Shown here: piece after piece, positions 12,206-24,202 of the stretch
Layout of the letters: every line of letters starts with the position of its first letter
Position numbering within the stretch: position 1 is the first letter of the stretch
Source: Sisyra terminalis
Taxonomy: Eukaryota; Arthropoda; Insecta; Neuroptera; Sisyridae
Length of the DNA stretch: 64,000 nucleotides
Assembly (NCBI GenBank): GCA_958496175.1
Contig: OY292278.1
Location: 33,976,001-34,040,000, forward strand
Reading direction: 5' to 3'
Position numbers and translations under genes: made by a program
The notes under the pieces: model-generated
Seen by the model: only the letters and a program-made list of their open reading frames with translations
Told to the model about the DNA's origin: nothing
The model's database searches: none

Positions 12206-13960
12206 CTCTGTTAGATAATTTTATTTTATTTTATTTATTCTTTTTACTTCTGGTGGAAAATTCTATAGAGGTGCGTTACACCTGTTCATAGAACCAGAAG
12301 AACTGCAAAATTTACATAAAAATAGTATAGTTAATAAAATTTATCAAATCAATAATACAAACTTAAAAAAGATATATTACAATATTACTTAAAACTATTT
12401 TTTTCTAAAATTACGCCCTAGAGTTGGAAATCCAGTTTCCCAGCTTTTTCCCCAATATCTTTTTGGAACAGATCAGTGATTTCATGTTTTCAGGTAGCAT
12501 ATTAAAATACTTAATCGCAACGTAGTAAGCACTTTTGGCTTGAATAGTTTTTGTTAATTTTTGGCAATACCAGCTGCTTAGATCTAGTGTTACTCAGCCT
12601 TTCACCATGAAGTTTTTTACAATCAATATAATAAAAACTAAGAGCTCTAACTATAAAGTAGTCTCGTATTTTCAGTGGCGCAGTCAATCGATTGTTGTTA
12701 CATATTTTGTTAATTAACTTATTTTGGATGTAAGCAAGTTGTCTTATCGAGTTGTCGTAGGCCCCACCCCACGCTATAATTCCATAGGTAATCATGCCTT
12801 CAAAAAGACCATGGTAAATTGTTTTTAGAGCAGGTGCTTGGAGATATTTATTTAATTTATAAAATAGGAATGTAAAATATTTGATTTTTTTTGTAAGTTC
12901 CATAGCATGAATATTCCATTTCATGTGGCAGTCAAAATATATCCCAAGGTATTTGCAGTTTGTTACTCTTTTTAGTTCCTTATCTCTAATAAACAGTTGA
13001 AATTTAACTGGTATACTATCTACATAGCTTCCAAAAATAATAAAGGTAGATTTATCTGTGTTTAACGATAATTGATTATTTCTCAGCCAAGTCCAATTTT
13101 TTTAACCAATTCGATAAATGAACATTAACCTCTCCCCAGTTCCTACCACAACATAACACAGCCGTGTCATCAGCATAAGAAACTAAGTTGTTTTTCGGTA
13201 GTTCATCAAATATATCGTCAATATACAAGATAAAAAATAATGGTCCTAAAATAGTTCCTTGCGGAACTCCAACTCTTACATATTTATAATCACTCATAAC
13301 ATTGCCAACTTTAACGCATTGCACTCTGTGGGCTAGGTAATTTTGAATTAGCTGATGCGGAAGACCTCTGATCCCTTTTCTCCAGAGTTTTTTCAACAGT
13401 ATCTCATGATTGACAGTATCAAAAACTTTTGCCAGATCTAAGAAAGCTAACACTGTTGGTATATTTTTATCCATATTGTTATATATAAAGTTAGAAGTGT
13501 AAGCCAGGGCATCATTTGAACCCCTATTTTTCATAAAGCCATATTGTCTTTCAGATATTAGGTTATTTCTAGTACAAAAATCATACAGTCTAGTGTAAAT
13601 TATTTTTTCGAACACTTTGGCTAGATTCGAGATAAGCGAAATAGGTCTATAGTTTGCTGTTAAATGTTTATTTCCTGACTTAAATATAGGTACAATATCA
13701 GCTTTTTTTAATGAATTTGGCCAACAAGCTTCGCTAATACATTTATTGAAAATATATTCTAGTGGGAAACAAATATCGTTAACTATAGTTTTAAGAATTT
13801 TACTACTTATGCCATCAACGCCACCTGCTTTATCTTTCATGTCAAGTATGATTTTTTTAATTTCTGTTGCATCAGTGGGCACTAAATAAAAATTCTTCAC
13901 ATATCATTATTTTTAGAGAACAATACGCTTGCTTCTTCTATTGTCCGTATAAAAAAATTA
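12206..13960 (-). mobile_element. 5'-truncated non-LTR retrotransposon (CR1/Jockey-group LINE)
   Basis: A LINE lying on the minus strand. Its 3' end is marked by a short 3' UTR (about 12225-12410) terminating in AATAAATAAAATAAAATAAA-like repeats at about 12219-12240, the usual simple-repeat tail of this class. The coding part is reverse transcriptase plus C-terminal domain. The endonuclease and ORF1 are absent, so the copy is 5'-truncated near 13.95 kb, as is normal for target-primed insertion. No target-site duplication was established by eye. Confidence 0.8.
12411..13900 (-). pseudogene. LINE ORF2 reverse transcriptase with two frameshifts
   Basis: RNA-directed DNA polymerase domain of a CR1/Jockey-group LINE. 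In the first segment (13900-13076, 274 residues) I see the thumb-proximal block NYRPISLISNLAKVFEKI (83-100), motif A FLDLAKVFD (153-161, catalytic D155), motif B GVPQGTILGPLFF (211-223) and motif C YADD (242-245). All three catalytic Asp are present. The usual KAFD is KVFD. A 7-T run at 13097-13103 coincides with a frameshift, after which the frame reads WTWLRNNQLSLNTDKS and joins the segment 12924-12511 (KYLGIYFD ... YGIIAWGGAYDN). A second shift near 12541 leads into AYYVAIKYFNMLPENM and a stop at 12411-12413. The first segment has no ATG start, in keeping with 5' truncation. With only two single-base-type shifts it is the best preserved coding element here, though dead. Confidence 0.9.
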
Positions 13961-14342
13961 CGAATTAAATTATATCTGAAAGATAAATGCCACTATCAAA
14001 ACTTACAATATCTCCATAGTAAAGGCATTTATCTAAAACTAGTCTATACTCTTGATTTCGTTAACGTAAAGTAATAATAGGTACATCAACAACAGTATTA
14101 ATTCATTTTTCTTTCATGGAATAAAAATTAAACTTTTTTTAATTGTTTCAAATTCTCTAATTTAAATTAAAGAAATCCAATACTACAAAAACGTCTTCCT
14201 AACTTCTTTTAAGGTGTATGTAAGTATGAGTAAAAGTAAATATCACAGCTTTGATTAAATTGAAATATTTAATGATGCAGGATAACTTACACAAATAATG
14301 TTAATAAAATTTTGGCAATAGTGAAACAAATATTATACTTTT
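13961..14342. other. No gene recognised
   Basis: Short AT-rich spacer between the LINE and the SINE head. Part may be upstream LINE sequence, but no frame can be followed beyond about 13960. Confidence 0.4.
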
Positions 14343-14400
14343 TACTGGTGGCCGAGTGGTCAAGGTGACGCTCCAAAACTGATAGAAGTTGAGTTGATAG
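14343..14400 (+). mobile_element. tRNA-derived SINE (family S1), head-only fragment
   Basis: Holds the tRNA-like 5' head TACTGGTGGCCGAGTGGTCA (A-box-like TGGCCGAGTGG at 14349-14359), followed by CTCCAAAACTGATAGAAGTTG. The body is missing or unrecognisable after about 14400. The A-box block is identical to that in the 21.1-kb copy. Confidence 0.7.
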
Positions 14401-14658
14401 AAAAAATTGAGCCATAGGACATATATTATTTTTCTTTAACTTCATATAATTTTTAAAAAAGTAACTTACCTAGTTTCTATATTATTTTCCAAAGTATCTT
14501 TGATAGTTCTGACTATAACCAACAAGTTTGGAAAACACTGGCATAGATAGATATAGCTTCTTTTCATGTATGTTTTTTTAGTTAATATTTTAATCATTTC
14601 CCATTTTGTTGGATATAAAGTATTGTACCAAGAAGCGAGCTCATATTCAGGCAGTTAA

Positions 14659-15066
14659 AGGTGCATTTTCATGCAGACGCTAGTCGCTGGTTACCACTTG
14701 TGCGTGACTTGTGCGTTATCCGAAAAAAGTAGTGATAATGCTAAGCATTTTCGCCGGATTCTAACGGACATGTCATATTCACCAAACATGATTTTCTCTA
14801 TTAATACCATTAATAGAGATACCATACCAATTAATTTTCAAAAATAGTACATAGTCTATACATTTATTTCCTCTATGCTGTATGTTGATAACAAGTTTTA
14901 ACACTTATTGGTCGTATTTATATTCATTTACCTATACAATAAAGCGGTTTTATCGATACAATGGCATTCAATGTCGTTCAAATTTTGGCGCACATGTTAC
15001 ATTTTAATCACGTGACCTTCATTAATCGTTAAAACCAGCGACTATCGACAGTATGAAAATGCAACA
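14659..15066. mobile_element. Harbinger-like MITE, 408 bp, TAA target duplication
   Basis: The two ends are inverted repeats. The left begins AGGTGCATTTTCAT and continues to TAGTCGCTGGTTA. The right end, reverse-complemented, begins TGTTGCATTTTCAT and continues to TAGTCGCTGGTTT, giving about 40 bp of imperfect TIR. Both ends are flanked by TAA (14656-14658 and 15067-15069). A 3-bp TAA duplication is typical of PIF/Harbinger elements. There is no transposase inside, so it is non-autonomous. The superfamily is inferred from the duplication length and is not proven. Confidence 0.7.
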
Positions 15067-15069
15067 TAA

Positions 15070-17055
15070 CACGTCTTAAAAAGTCCGTCATAATATTTTG
15101 TAGATAGGAAATGTTGAGCTTCATTTAAAAAAAGATATCATTATTCGAATCAACAATGGGGGAGTTCCTAATATCTCTAACAATCGTTTTTCGTCCCTAA
15201 AATTCTGGAACATGCGTTTCTTACCTGGAAAGACTTATCCATCAGTGTGTAAGTGCAACTCACAAAAGCAGTAAGCTATTTAATCATTATTTTCATTATT
15301 TTAACAGGTTGAAGCGATTTCATGAAGTGGTTTGCCAAGTGGTTGTTTGAAGTACGACTATTAAAATTGCACTTTGTGAATAAAATAAATATAGTAATTG
15401 CGTGTTGTAAATTAGGCATTTTATTTCCAAGAAAAAAGGAACCCTTAACGGAAATCTCAATGCAGTGCTAAGGAAATACCATCACAATATTCTGTATTTT
15501 TTAAGCTTTTTCAAAAGATTTTTTTAATGACTAAATGTATCTAATTTTACTTAATAAGAAATATTTACGGTTTTCCACTTGATGAGAAACATAAATATTG
15601 TATAGTTAATTTATTACCGTGCATTTTTTTACATTTAACTCATTATAATAATATCATACATTAACGAAACGTTGTGGTTCACAAAATTGGTAGCTTATTT
15701 TAATTGTGTTTTCTGTTATAAAATGAGAGGATAAAACTGGAAATAGATATGAAATCTTTGTAATGCAAGTTAAAAAGAAATATATTGAAGAAAAATCTTG
15801 TGAAAAATTATTTGAATTTACAATTAAACTCCCATTCATTATTACTATAGATAGCAAGATATTAATTTCGAATACAACTTTAGTAATAAATAATCATTGA
15901 GTCAAATGTAATAAAACGCTATAAATTGTCATTTGTAGAAGCTTGTAGGCTTTGCTCGTCTATCAACATCTCTAATATAACCGTAATAACACATATTGCA
16001 CAAGTTACCTACATTTATAGCCTGTCCACTAATGATAGATACATATTACACTCAATTTAATGACAGATTGGTGTTACAAATAGTGTAAATCGCGTTGATC
16101 GTTCACTATTGCCACCAAAACTAGCTGGGCATCAATTTCGAGATTAACAATTTGTGCAATGTTTATCTGTTTGCTAATTGGAATTTGACAAACATTTTTT
16201 CCATTTACATTATTACCATGAAAATATCGCAATTGAAAAGTAATTTTTACCTTTTATACCGCTTTAACGATAATTTATAAAAATGAGTTAATAAATGCAT
16301 TGATATAACGATAAAATAAGCTCATGTATGGATAATACAAAATATGAATTATTGACACAAATCTTTGTAGCACACTAATGATGTATTACTTTTATTGAAA
16401 TAAATATTTCAATTTATTTTAGATCATATTTGTTTGGTATCATTATATTTAAAGAGCCATTTCATTGTTAAAACTCCTCCACCATATGAAGGTAATTTAT
16501 GATTGGATTATAAAATCATGATGGTGAGCCAAATAATAGAGCTTCTTTTTAAGGAAAAATCACTACGGTAGTTAAATGTGATTTATGAAATTACATAACA
16601 TAAATCGAAACAACATGTAATGATAATAATAACAATCAAATAATTACAACTGATTCTATTTTATGTATCAAATGTGTTTGCTTATTATGATTATAAATTA
16701 ATTTTACCTATAATAAGCAATTATTGTAATAGCAATTAATTATTAAATTAATGATTTTCTACCTGAAAAATAAATATCTCTACCGAATTTTGTTTGCATA
16801 ACGCAAATAACGCAAAAAAATAAAATTGTTTGCAATAATATAGGGCGTTGACTTTGGTGGATAGAGAAAAGTCATCCTTAAATAATTTTTCTTTTTTTTT
16901 AGTGACCTTATTCAATTAATTGTGCTAAGGTTGTTTTTTTAAATAATTACAATATTAATGGTGCGCAGATTTCATATGTATATTTTTATATTTAAGAAGT
17001 GTGATGTATGAAATTTATAAAAATGGTTTCGAACTGGATACAGGATATAATCATT
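15070..17055. other. No gene recognised
   Basis: AT-rich sequence. An acceptor-like ATTTTAACAG lies near 15306, without a supported exon. The 67-codon minus frame at 15654-15857 has no recognisable motif. Confidence 0.45.
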
Positions 17056-17690
17056 ATATGAAAACTAGCGTTCTATGAAAAATAAACTAAGAAAACTACA
17101 TGAATTTTATGGTTTACATAATCGTCCATCAGAAAGCGTTTTTGGTCGAACTAATAAAAAATTTCATGAAACCGGTTTGGTGGAACATCAAAACATTGAA
17201 AAATACTGTCAAACAAATTTAGCTTAGTGTATCAATAACATGGCGTATTTTATACAAGGATTTAGCTCTGAAGGTTTAAATAACACAAGAACTAAAGTCA
17301 TTAGATTATTTATATCATCGTTCATTTGTCGATTTCATTAATAATCAACTAGCTGATTTTTTAAGAAATATTTTCCGATGAGACACATTTTGAACTTGGC
17401 AGCTATGTTAATAAACAATATTGCCGAATCTGGGGTTAGGACAATTTACGAATTATTCATGAGAAATCTATGCATCCTAAGCGGATCACTGTTTGGTGTG
17501 CATTATTGTCAGGTGGTGTAATTGAATCTTCCTTCTTTGAGAATACATCTGGTGAAATAGTAGTTGTCAATAGAGATCGATATCGCCGGATAATATCCAA
17601 ATTTGTGTGCCCTAAATTATTAAATATTAACCAAGAAGACATTTGGTTTCAACAGCATGACGCTAAACCTTATTTTACTAACTAACCCTT
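17056..17690 (+). pseudogene. Tc1/mariner-superfamily transposase, multiply broken
   Basis: Remnant of a cut-and-paste transposase that inserts at TA. Blocks in order over several frames are: KLHEFYGLHNRPSES and FGRTNKKFHETGLV (17093-17180, DNA-binding HTH region); SITWRILYKDLAL (17233-17270); IFSDETHFELGSYVNKQYCR (17372-17430), containing the first catalytic Asp; IHEKSMHPKRITVWC; and GGVIESSFFENTSGEIVVVN through DIWFQQHDAKPYF (17470-17685). At the second catalytic position the family has QQDGA. Here it is QQHDA, so the Asp appears displaced or lost, and a stop follows before the third acidic residue. There are at least four frameshifts or stops and the C-terminus is missing. Terminal inverted repeats were not identified. 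The longest intact piece is the 71-codon frame at 17470-17685. Confidence 0.9.
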
Positions 17691-17699
17691 ACCACTCCA

Positions 17700-18240
17700 G
17701 ATCATTTTTCATATGAAAATGAAAATTTCGTATTAAAATGCAAAAAATATTAGAAAAAATTAGTATACTTTTAAAAAACTGAAAGAAAAATTTCTGGTGA
17801 AATAATGAATGAAAAATTTTAATTTAGTTTAAGAATTATATATTTATTGTCATATAAATTTGTTAATAGGAGTTAATCGGCGACATCAGAGTTGTTTAAA
17901 TATTCTCTATGTTGCTTAATGGCGCCAACGGAGTTGTAAGTGTTAAATCATTTTATTCCTACCAAATTTCTTGGAAGTGTTACCAGCAGAACAAATAGTG
18001 ATAGTAATTAGTCACCAAGATCATAAAATGATTTATTATATTTGGACTATTTTTTTAGTTAAGTGAAAACCCGAGTTTATCGAATAATTTCTAGCCCAAT
18101 TCTGAACTTAAGGAGGAGATTATTCTTGTCATTGGTGGTAATAGAGTCTCAAATATGTCAAGATGTCATTGAAAATTTTAACAAAAGAGTGAACAGTTTA
18201 TACAATATGCGAAATATATAGTAGTACAATTTATGAAATA
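17700..18240. other. No gene recognised
   Basis: AT-rich sequence between the mariner remnant and foldback copy 3. The missing 3' part of the mariner element may once have extended here, but no motif remains. Confidence 0.4.
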
Positions 18241-18261
18241 TAATATCTTATAATTTATTTA

Positions 18262-18612
18262 AAAAATTGTGACTTGTTGCCCAGATACATATTTTGATTG
18301 CCTAGAAAGCTTCCTCAGTGGTCATCAAGTAGTATTGAGAGTATATATTGCTCCGTAACAGCTTTGTGATGATTAACATAGTAGAAACATCACATAGCAG
18401 TTATGAAGCAATCCATATTACTTGATGACCACTAAGAAAGATTACTTAGCAATCAAAATACATATCTGGGCAATACGTTACAAATATTTTTGTTTGATTT
18501 TTATTCAATTTATGTTTATAGTTTACTTTGGTAAAATATATTACATAAATCGGACCACCAAATATTTTATATATTGTATAAACAGTATAACTGTTCAAAA
18601 TCAGGGAAAAAA
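18262..18612 (+). mobile_element. Foldback MITE family FB-A, copy 3 (best hairpin)
   Basis: The inverted arms are 18275-18371 and 18391-18475. TTGCCCAGATACATATTTTG on the left pairs with CAAAATACATATCTGGGCAA on the right, and TGGTCATCAAGTA pairs with TACTTGATGACCA. The loop is about 19 bp. Right of the hairpin lies the family tail: GTTTATAGTTTAC, then ATATTACATAAAT, then CAGTATAACTGTTCAAA. It has no coding capacity; the 66-codon frame over it is incidental. The near-perfect palindrome suggests strong secondary structure when single-stranded. Confidence 0.8.
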
Positions 18613-21096
18613 TCTAATTTGATTTTAAAAGAGTAAACGTCTGTAGAGCTGGAAGAGGGACGTTGGGCAGATAATTATATTTTGGGTATAAATGTCATAA
18701 CTGATTTTACAATAATCGATAATTAGTTTTTAACAATAAATGGAAAATTTTAATTTTAATTTTTTCTTCTTAAAATAAATAAAAAAATCGCAGTTTGAAA
18801 CATCCTATACTATCGTATAATGTTGGAATGTATATTGTACATTAGCCGCCGATGTTAAGCGATAGTATTAAAGAGCGTCGGGCTAGAAAAGTGTGTTTTG
18901 CTTCTAACAAACCCGCAAATTGGATGAATCTGAAAATTCTTAAGAGAATTGTTTTATGTTTTTTTTAAGATTTGACTTTTTTTCATTGTTACATCACAAT
19001 AATGGTAAAAGTATTGGATTCTACTGTTCCATGGGTGACAGGGTGTCCATTGATTTTTACGGTCATAAAATTGTTCTTATTTTCTCATTTATTTTAATTT
19101 TCAAAGGTGAAGAAATATGATTGTTCCATATGTAAATTAATAAGTATTTTTCGTTGTTTTAAAGGAATATAATACAATAAAATACAAAACAATAAAAGGT
19201 CAAATTTTAAAACCATTCATCCGTGTGCGATCCTCAATCATATTTTATATGATGCACTAATTTATATACATGATACCAACAAAACGTGTACAAAATTATA
19301 ATATACCATTCGATGGAAAATTGCAGTTCAAACACAAATATTAATCTAAATTATTGGTTTTCCCCTCATCGAAAACAACAAATTTCATTTAATGAAATAA
19401 AAGTTAAAAGAAAAACTTTCTATAAAATTTTATTATCCCCATAGTTTTTCTCAACAAAGTACGTAATATGAATCTCTTTCTCAAGTATCAATATGATCGA
19501 ATAAATTGTGAAATTCATCCAAAGAATGAATTCTCGTTAACTTAATTTCTGTAACAACTTGAACAAATATTATCGAATTGATTTAACTACAACATCAAAT
19601 AGAGGGAACCTACTTGTTCGAAATTGTGAATTTAAAATATTACTCAACTTGAAAAAGAGTTTGTGGAAAAGTTATAAGTAAATTTGATATGTTTGTTTCT
19701 TTTAACCTTTAGTAGAAACAAAACAAAAACCAATTTGTTGCTTTTCTTTTTTAACAAGCGAATGTGAAAGAATGTTATTGAAATCGAGCATTCACTCCAT
19801 TAAGGTTTTCATATAAATAAAAAGAAAATGAAGAAACCGCAGCAAGAGATAATGTTGATCATAGAATTACAATGGCGGTGTTTATTGTTGAGCTTTTCTT
19901 GGATATATGTTGAAAAATTTAAGTCTCACCTCTTATTACTTTGAAAAACTTATAAAATATAATGTTTTTTAATATATATTCTACAAGAAATAATAATAGT
20001 TTCATTTCAAAACTCCAATGATTAATTTTTGATATTATCAACCATTAAATTTAACAAAATTATATTTCTTTATTGAAGAACTTATAGTTTTATCAACCAA
20101 AACTCAAAATCAAAATTTATCAGTAGATTAAATAACTATTTTTAAATCAAAAATTCAATGATCGATTTTAAAAACGGTAAAAAAATAAATAATATGCTTT
20201 AATAAAGATAAAAGCAATTAAACTTAACAATCATTTTTGCTCTATTATTTGAACGGTATAATTACGATAAAAGGGTCAAATTAAAAAAAATGGGGTGGTC
20301 ATTTTTTTTTTTGAATTGTAATTTTGATTTTACGTGACAATTAGACAAACCAGTAATTGCTTTTTTTACGATTACAATAAAAAATAGCTACACCTAGCTT
20401 TGTAATATCAAAGTTTGATTAAATCTCTTTTTTTGGATAAAGTATACAATTTTTACACCATTTATTCATTTTAATTTAATTATAAATTTTTATATACTGT
20501 TTTACTTCTTGATGAACTAAAATGTTTGTTTTTGTTTGAAATGCAATTATTAAAGTAGGTAATCAATAAAAAAGATATAATAATTGTTTTATAATAATCA
20601 CGTAGAAATAAGGAACGTCAAATGGTAAATTACATTTTTAAAAGATCTTTTAAAAGTTTAAGGCAATTTTGGGTAGTTAAAGGAACGTTCTTAATCTTTT
20701 TAACCAATTGATTGTCAGGACCAGATTTTCTATTGTTAAGGCGCAAAGGCAAAAGATTCCTTTTATGCCCATTTCCATTAGATAAATGTCACTTACCTAA
20801 TTTTTCTTTTTTCACTTTACTAAAATCACCTTATTTTTGTTCGTCCTATATTGTCCAGAAAATCGAGGTTCCTACTTTCGCGAACGTGGAAGTTGGGCTG
20901 ATTAAAAGAGCTGATCATTTTCAGAAGATATCATAGGATTTTATGAAGTGTGGTAATTCAGCATCATAAGCATCATACAAGGTGTCTAGACTTCATTTTA
21001 GCCTTAATTCACTTTTGAAAGAATACATACGAAAAAGCTGACTAAAGAACAAAACTCTACAAACTAAGAATACTTTATAAATTAACAGTTGGTACC
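18613..21096. other. No gene recognised
   Basis: AT-rich. Near 20.70-20.95 kb composition is more balanced and open frames exist on both strands, but none resembles a family I know. A possible eroded element there is not ruled out. Confidence 0.45.
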
Positions 21097-21262
21097 TACT
21101 AGTGGCCGAGTGGTCAAGATGACCGTTCCATAACTGGTAAGCGTTGGTTTTGATCCTCGATTCGAGCAAATTTTCTATGTTTCTCGAATACGGTATTTTA
21201 TTAACCCTAGCGTCGCTAAGGACCTTGGTTGTTATAATATTGCGACGGTAAATAACAATTTA
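21097..21262 (+). mobile_element. tRNA-derived SINE (family S1), full-length copy
   Basis: The best reference copy. Head: CTAGTGGCCGAGTGGTCAAG with an A-box-like TGGCCGAGTGG at 21103-21113. About 30 bp later is a degenerate B-box-like GGTTTTGATCC (21146-21156) followed by TCGATTCGAGC. The body has TTTCTCGAATACGG, TTAACCCTAGCGTCGCTAAG, GTTATAATATTGCGACGG, and ends with TAAATAACAATTT. Such heads derive from tRNA (the A-box block resembles the Leu/Ser class) and act as internal RNA polymerase III promoters. Transposition would depend on a LINE partner. It is not a functional tRNA, because no cloverleaf can be closed. Confidence 0.85.
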
Positions 21263-24202
21263 AATAGGAACCGTAACAGGTAAAGCACCTAAAATCTGTA
21301 GTGAAGAAACAAAAGATGCAACAAAATAGAAGAAAAACATTCAAACAGTAACTGTTTAATAGTTCAATTTTAAGAAGACTAATATTGTAAAAAAAATAAA
21401 TTATCTTATATTTTTAGATATTTTTATGCCATTTTTGCCTTGTGCTATCGAGAAAAATATTGAGCAAGTATATAAATAACTGATAATCATGATTTGCCCT
21501 TAATTTAAATTTTTATAAAGCCTATGATATAATTTTTCTCTAATACTCAACTTTCATATAAATTTATTCAGTTGTTGCCTTTCGACTAGGTTTAAGGAGA
21601 AAATTACTTTTATTGGGGTTTGTATTTACACACTCATCTTTTTGAAACCCTGGCAAATAAAAAAAAAACGATAATCAAAAATTCTACAGGAATTGCATAG
21701 ACCATAACATAATATTAATATGCGACATTGGTTTAATAATGACGGTTTCCTATTTTCCTTGTTATTCTTTAATTTTTGCAGGTTGTAATGGGACCTTTTC
21801 TTTTACACCTTAATCACTAGTTTGATGATGGCCTTGACAATTCCAGGATTTCACATGTGCAATGGTATCAAAATTTTCTAACCGTTTTTTTTAAAATTAA
21901 TTTAATTATCTTCCTGGCGCATAAAGCTCCAGTTTAGGAGTGTTAAAATGACTAATTTATTTTTTAATATAAACGAATCCACTAAGAAATGTTGAGCGTT
22001 TTCATCAAATAGTTCGGAAAACTAGGAAAATTTTAATAATGGATTCGGCCGAGCTTCCTTGAACCTCTTGAATATTACCACTGAATATATTCAATCACAA
22101 ATTTCCACATAATTGATAATAGTTTTACCTTAACAAAAAATAATTTAATATAATTGACTAGGTTTATTACGAAAAGTGTACATAAAATTGAATTTCAATT
22201 TTTGATGCTTCGTAGTCTTTTCTATAAAAATATTATTTTTTATGTTATAAAAGACTGTCGAGGCAACTATAATTCAAATATCTTAGAATAATGAAAAATT
22301 GTTAAGTTAATTGTTTTAGTCAAAAGTAATTTAATACCATTTCATGATAAATATCATTCAAAATAACGTTAGATTTATGAAAAGACAATGAATCTTTAAT
22401 TGAGAAATAAAAATAATTTTTATTAGAGATTCCATGCTTTGTATCATAATTCAATATCTACCTGTGTAATTGCGGCTATAAAACTTGAAATATTTTTAAA
22501 CACTGCGCATTTCAATAAAATAACGTTCGATTTACACAGATATTGTTTCATTTTTCAACACCGAACAAATAAAAAAATTCATAAAATTGAGAAGAATTTT
22601 TAATAACACTGCGATAAAAATTTATTACCATTTTACGACAACACAAACACAAATGAGGGTTTTCTTATTAGATTAACATATGAACTGATCTCAATATTCA
22701 CTGAAAGCTCTGTTTTGGATATCCCATGCTTTGTAGATATAAAAAAATTAAATGAAAAATATAAATATTTGTTTTGTTAAATCGAGAAACATTTGCATAT
22801 ATTTTTATTTGGAAACGAAAATCAAATTTATTAAAAAAAACACTGTTAGCGTTTCCCTATTGTGTCTTATTTAATTTATGAGAAAGGGGATGAAATTCAA
22901 CGTCATTTCAATGTTTTCTTTATTTTAGTATATGAAGAAATATATATTCTTATATTATGTTGGACGTTTGAAGGGATGATAAGCAATGCTAAAAGTTAAG
23001 TAGAAGAAAAATGTTTTGAAAAATTATGGGTTACGTTGGGGTTTGATCTCTTGTCTACTTTTTTATTTCTGTTAAAATTTTTCTCTTTTTTATTCAATGA
23101 AATTTTATCAATCTGTTTTCAATTTCTGTTGTAAAGTTGTAGTGGTCAAACGATGAACATTTGATGAAGCGAACGGAAGACTTTTCTAATTTAAAATCAA
23201 AATGAACTCATTGAAAAGTTTCAATGATCACTCTACAGGTAACGGTAAATTCATTTCAACTGCCAAAAGTTATTTATACTTTCGGGAGTTAAAGAAAAGA
23301 GACATAACAAAAGCAAAAATTAATGAACAAAAGTTACATTTTGCGAAAAGATACGAACAATATACGTTAAATGGTTAAAAAACTTGAAAATGAAATGTAA
23401 GGAAAGAACGGAGAAATAATGTAATCTACTATGTATGAAATGAAAGATAATTTATGTCTTACAAATGTAAAAAGATCACTGAACAGTGCAATTTTAATTT
23501 GAATAGATGATGGAAAGGAAGCTAAAACCCCTGAAAGAATAGACTCTGATGAACGATTCTCGGAGAAATGGAAAAAAAAGGAAAATAGGAAGTATAATTT
23601 CCAAATAATTTTCAATAGCGAGCTTGATTAAAAACGAATTTTCCGGTTTTATTGTTCAACACTGTTTATAATCGGTTGTCAGTCTCATTCGCGTCTTTTT
23701 AAATGAATGACGTCTTCTTTTTGTTTAGAAGGATTAGTAGAAATAATTATTTCAGAAAGATTTCATCATGATTTTTAACTTAAATTGAAATATATTTTTT
23801 TTAATCTGATACAAAATAATTTTTCCTGAGAAATTAAAATTTTCTACGCATAATATACATTGTAATTTTCACAAAGTTTAATAAAGTATTTTTTCCTTCT
23901 TCTTTCTAAAAAAATTTAATTCCGGAGTCGTTGAATTCTTTCTTTCTGCTTTATCTATCATGCTGAAGTTCTGTAATTTGTGTTAGTCTATTCATTAATA
24001 ACGTCCACCAAGTTGGCATTACACGAAGGCATAGCAAAATTGGTTTTTTCAATTTATAAATAACGGTATTCACAAATTTATAATCCGTTTTTTCCATATT
24101 TACGACAAAAAAATACTTCCATGTATTTCATATCTTCAGCGATTGTCTTCATAACAAAATAAAAAAAAATGTTTTTATGTCCACCTAATCGTTGAAATTA
24201 AT
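21263..24202. other. No gene recognised
   Basis: AT-rich. Around 22.3-22.75 kb two short phrases recur (ATAACGTT..GATTTA and CCCATGCTTTGTA / TCCATGCTTTGTA), hinting at an old direct duplication too eroded to delimit. The minus 82-codon frame at 23367-23615 has no recognised motif. Confidence 0.4.

Noticed and set aside
14343..14400. Possible genuine tRNA gene from the GGCCGAGTGGTCAAGG text
   Set aside because: No acceptor stem or B-box partner; the same head recurs in SINE copies.
17457..17642. 61-codon minus-strand frame
   Set aside because: Shadow of the Tc1/mariner transposase frame on the plus strand.
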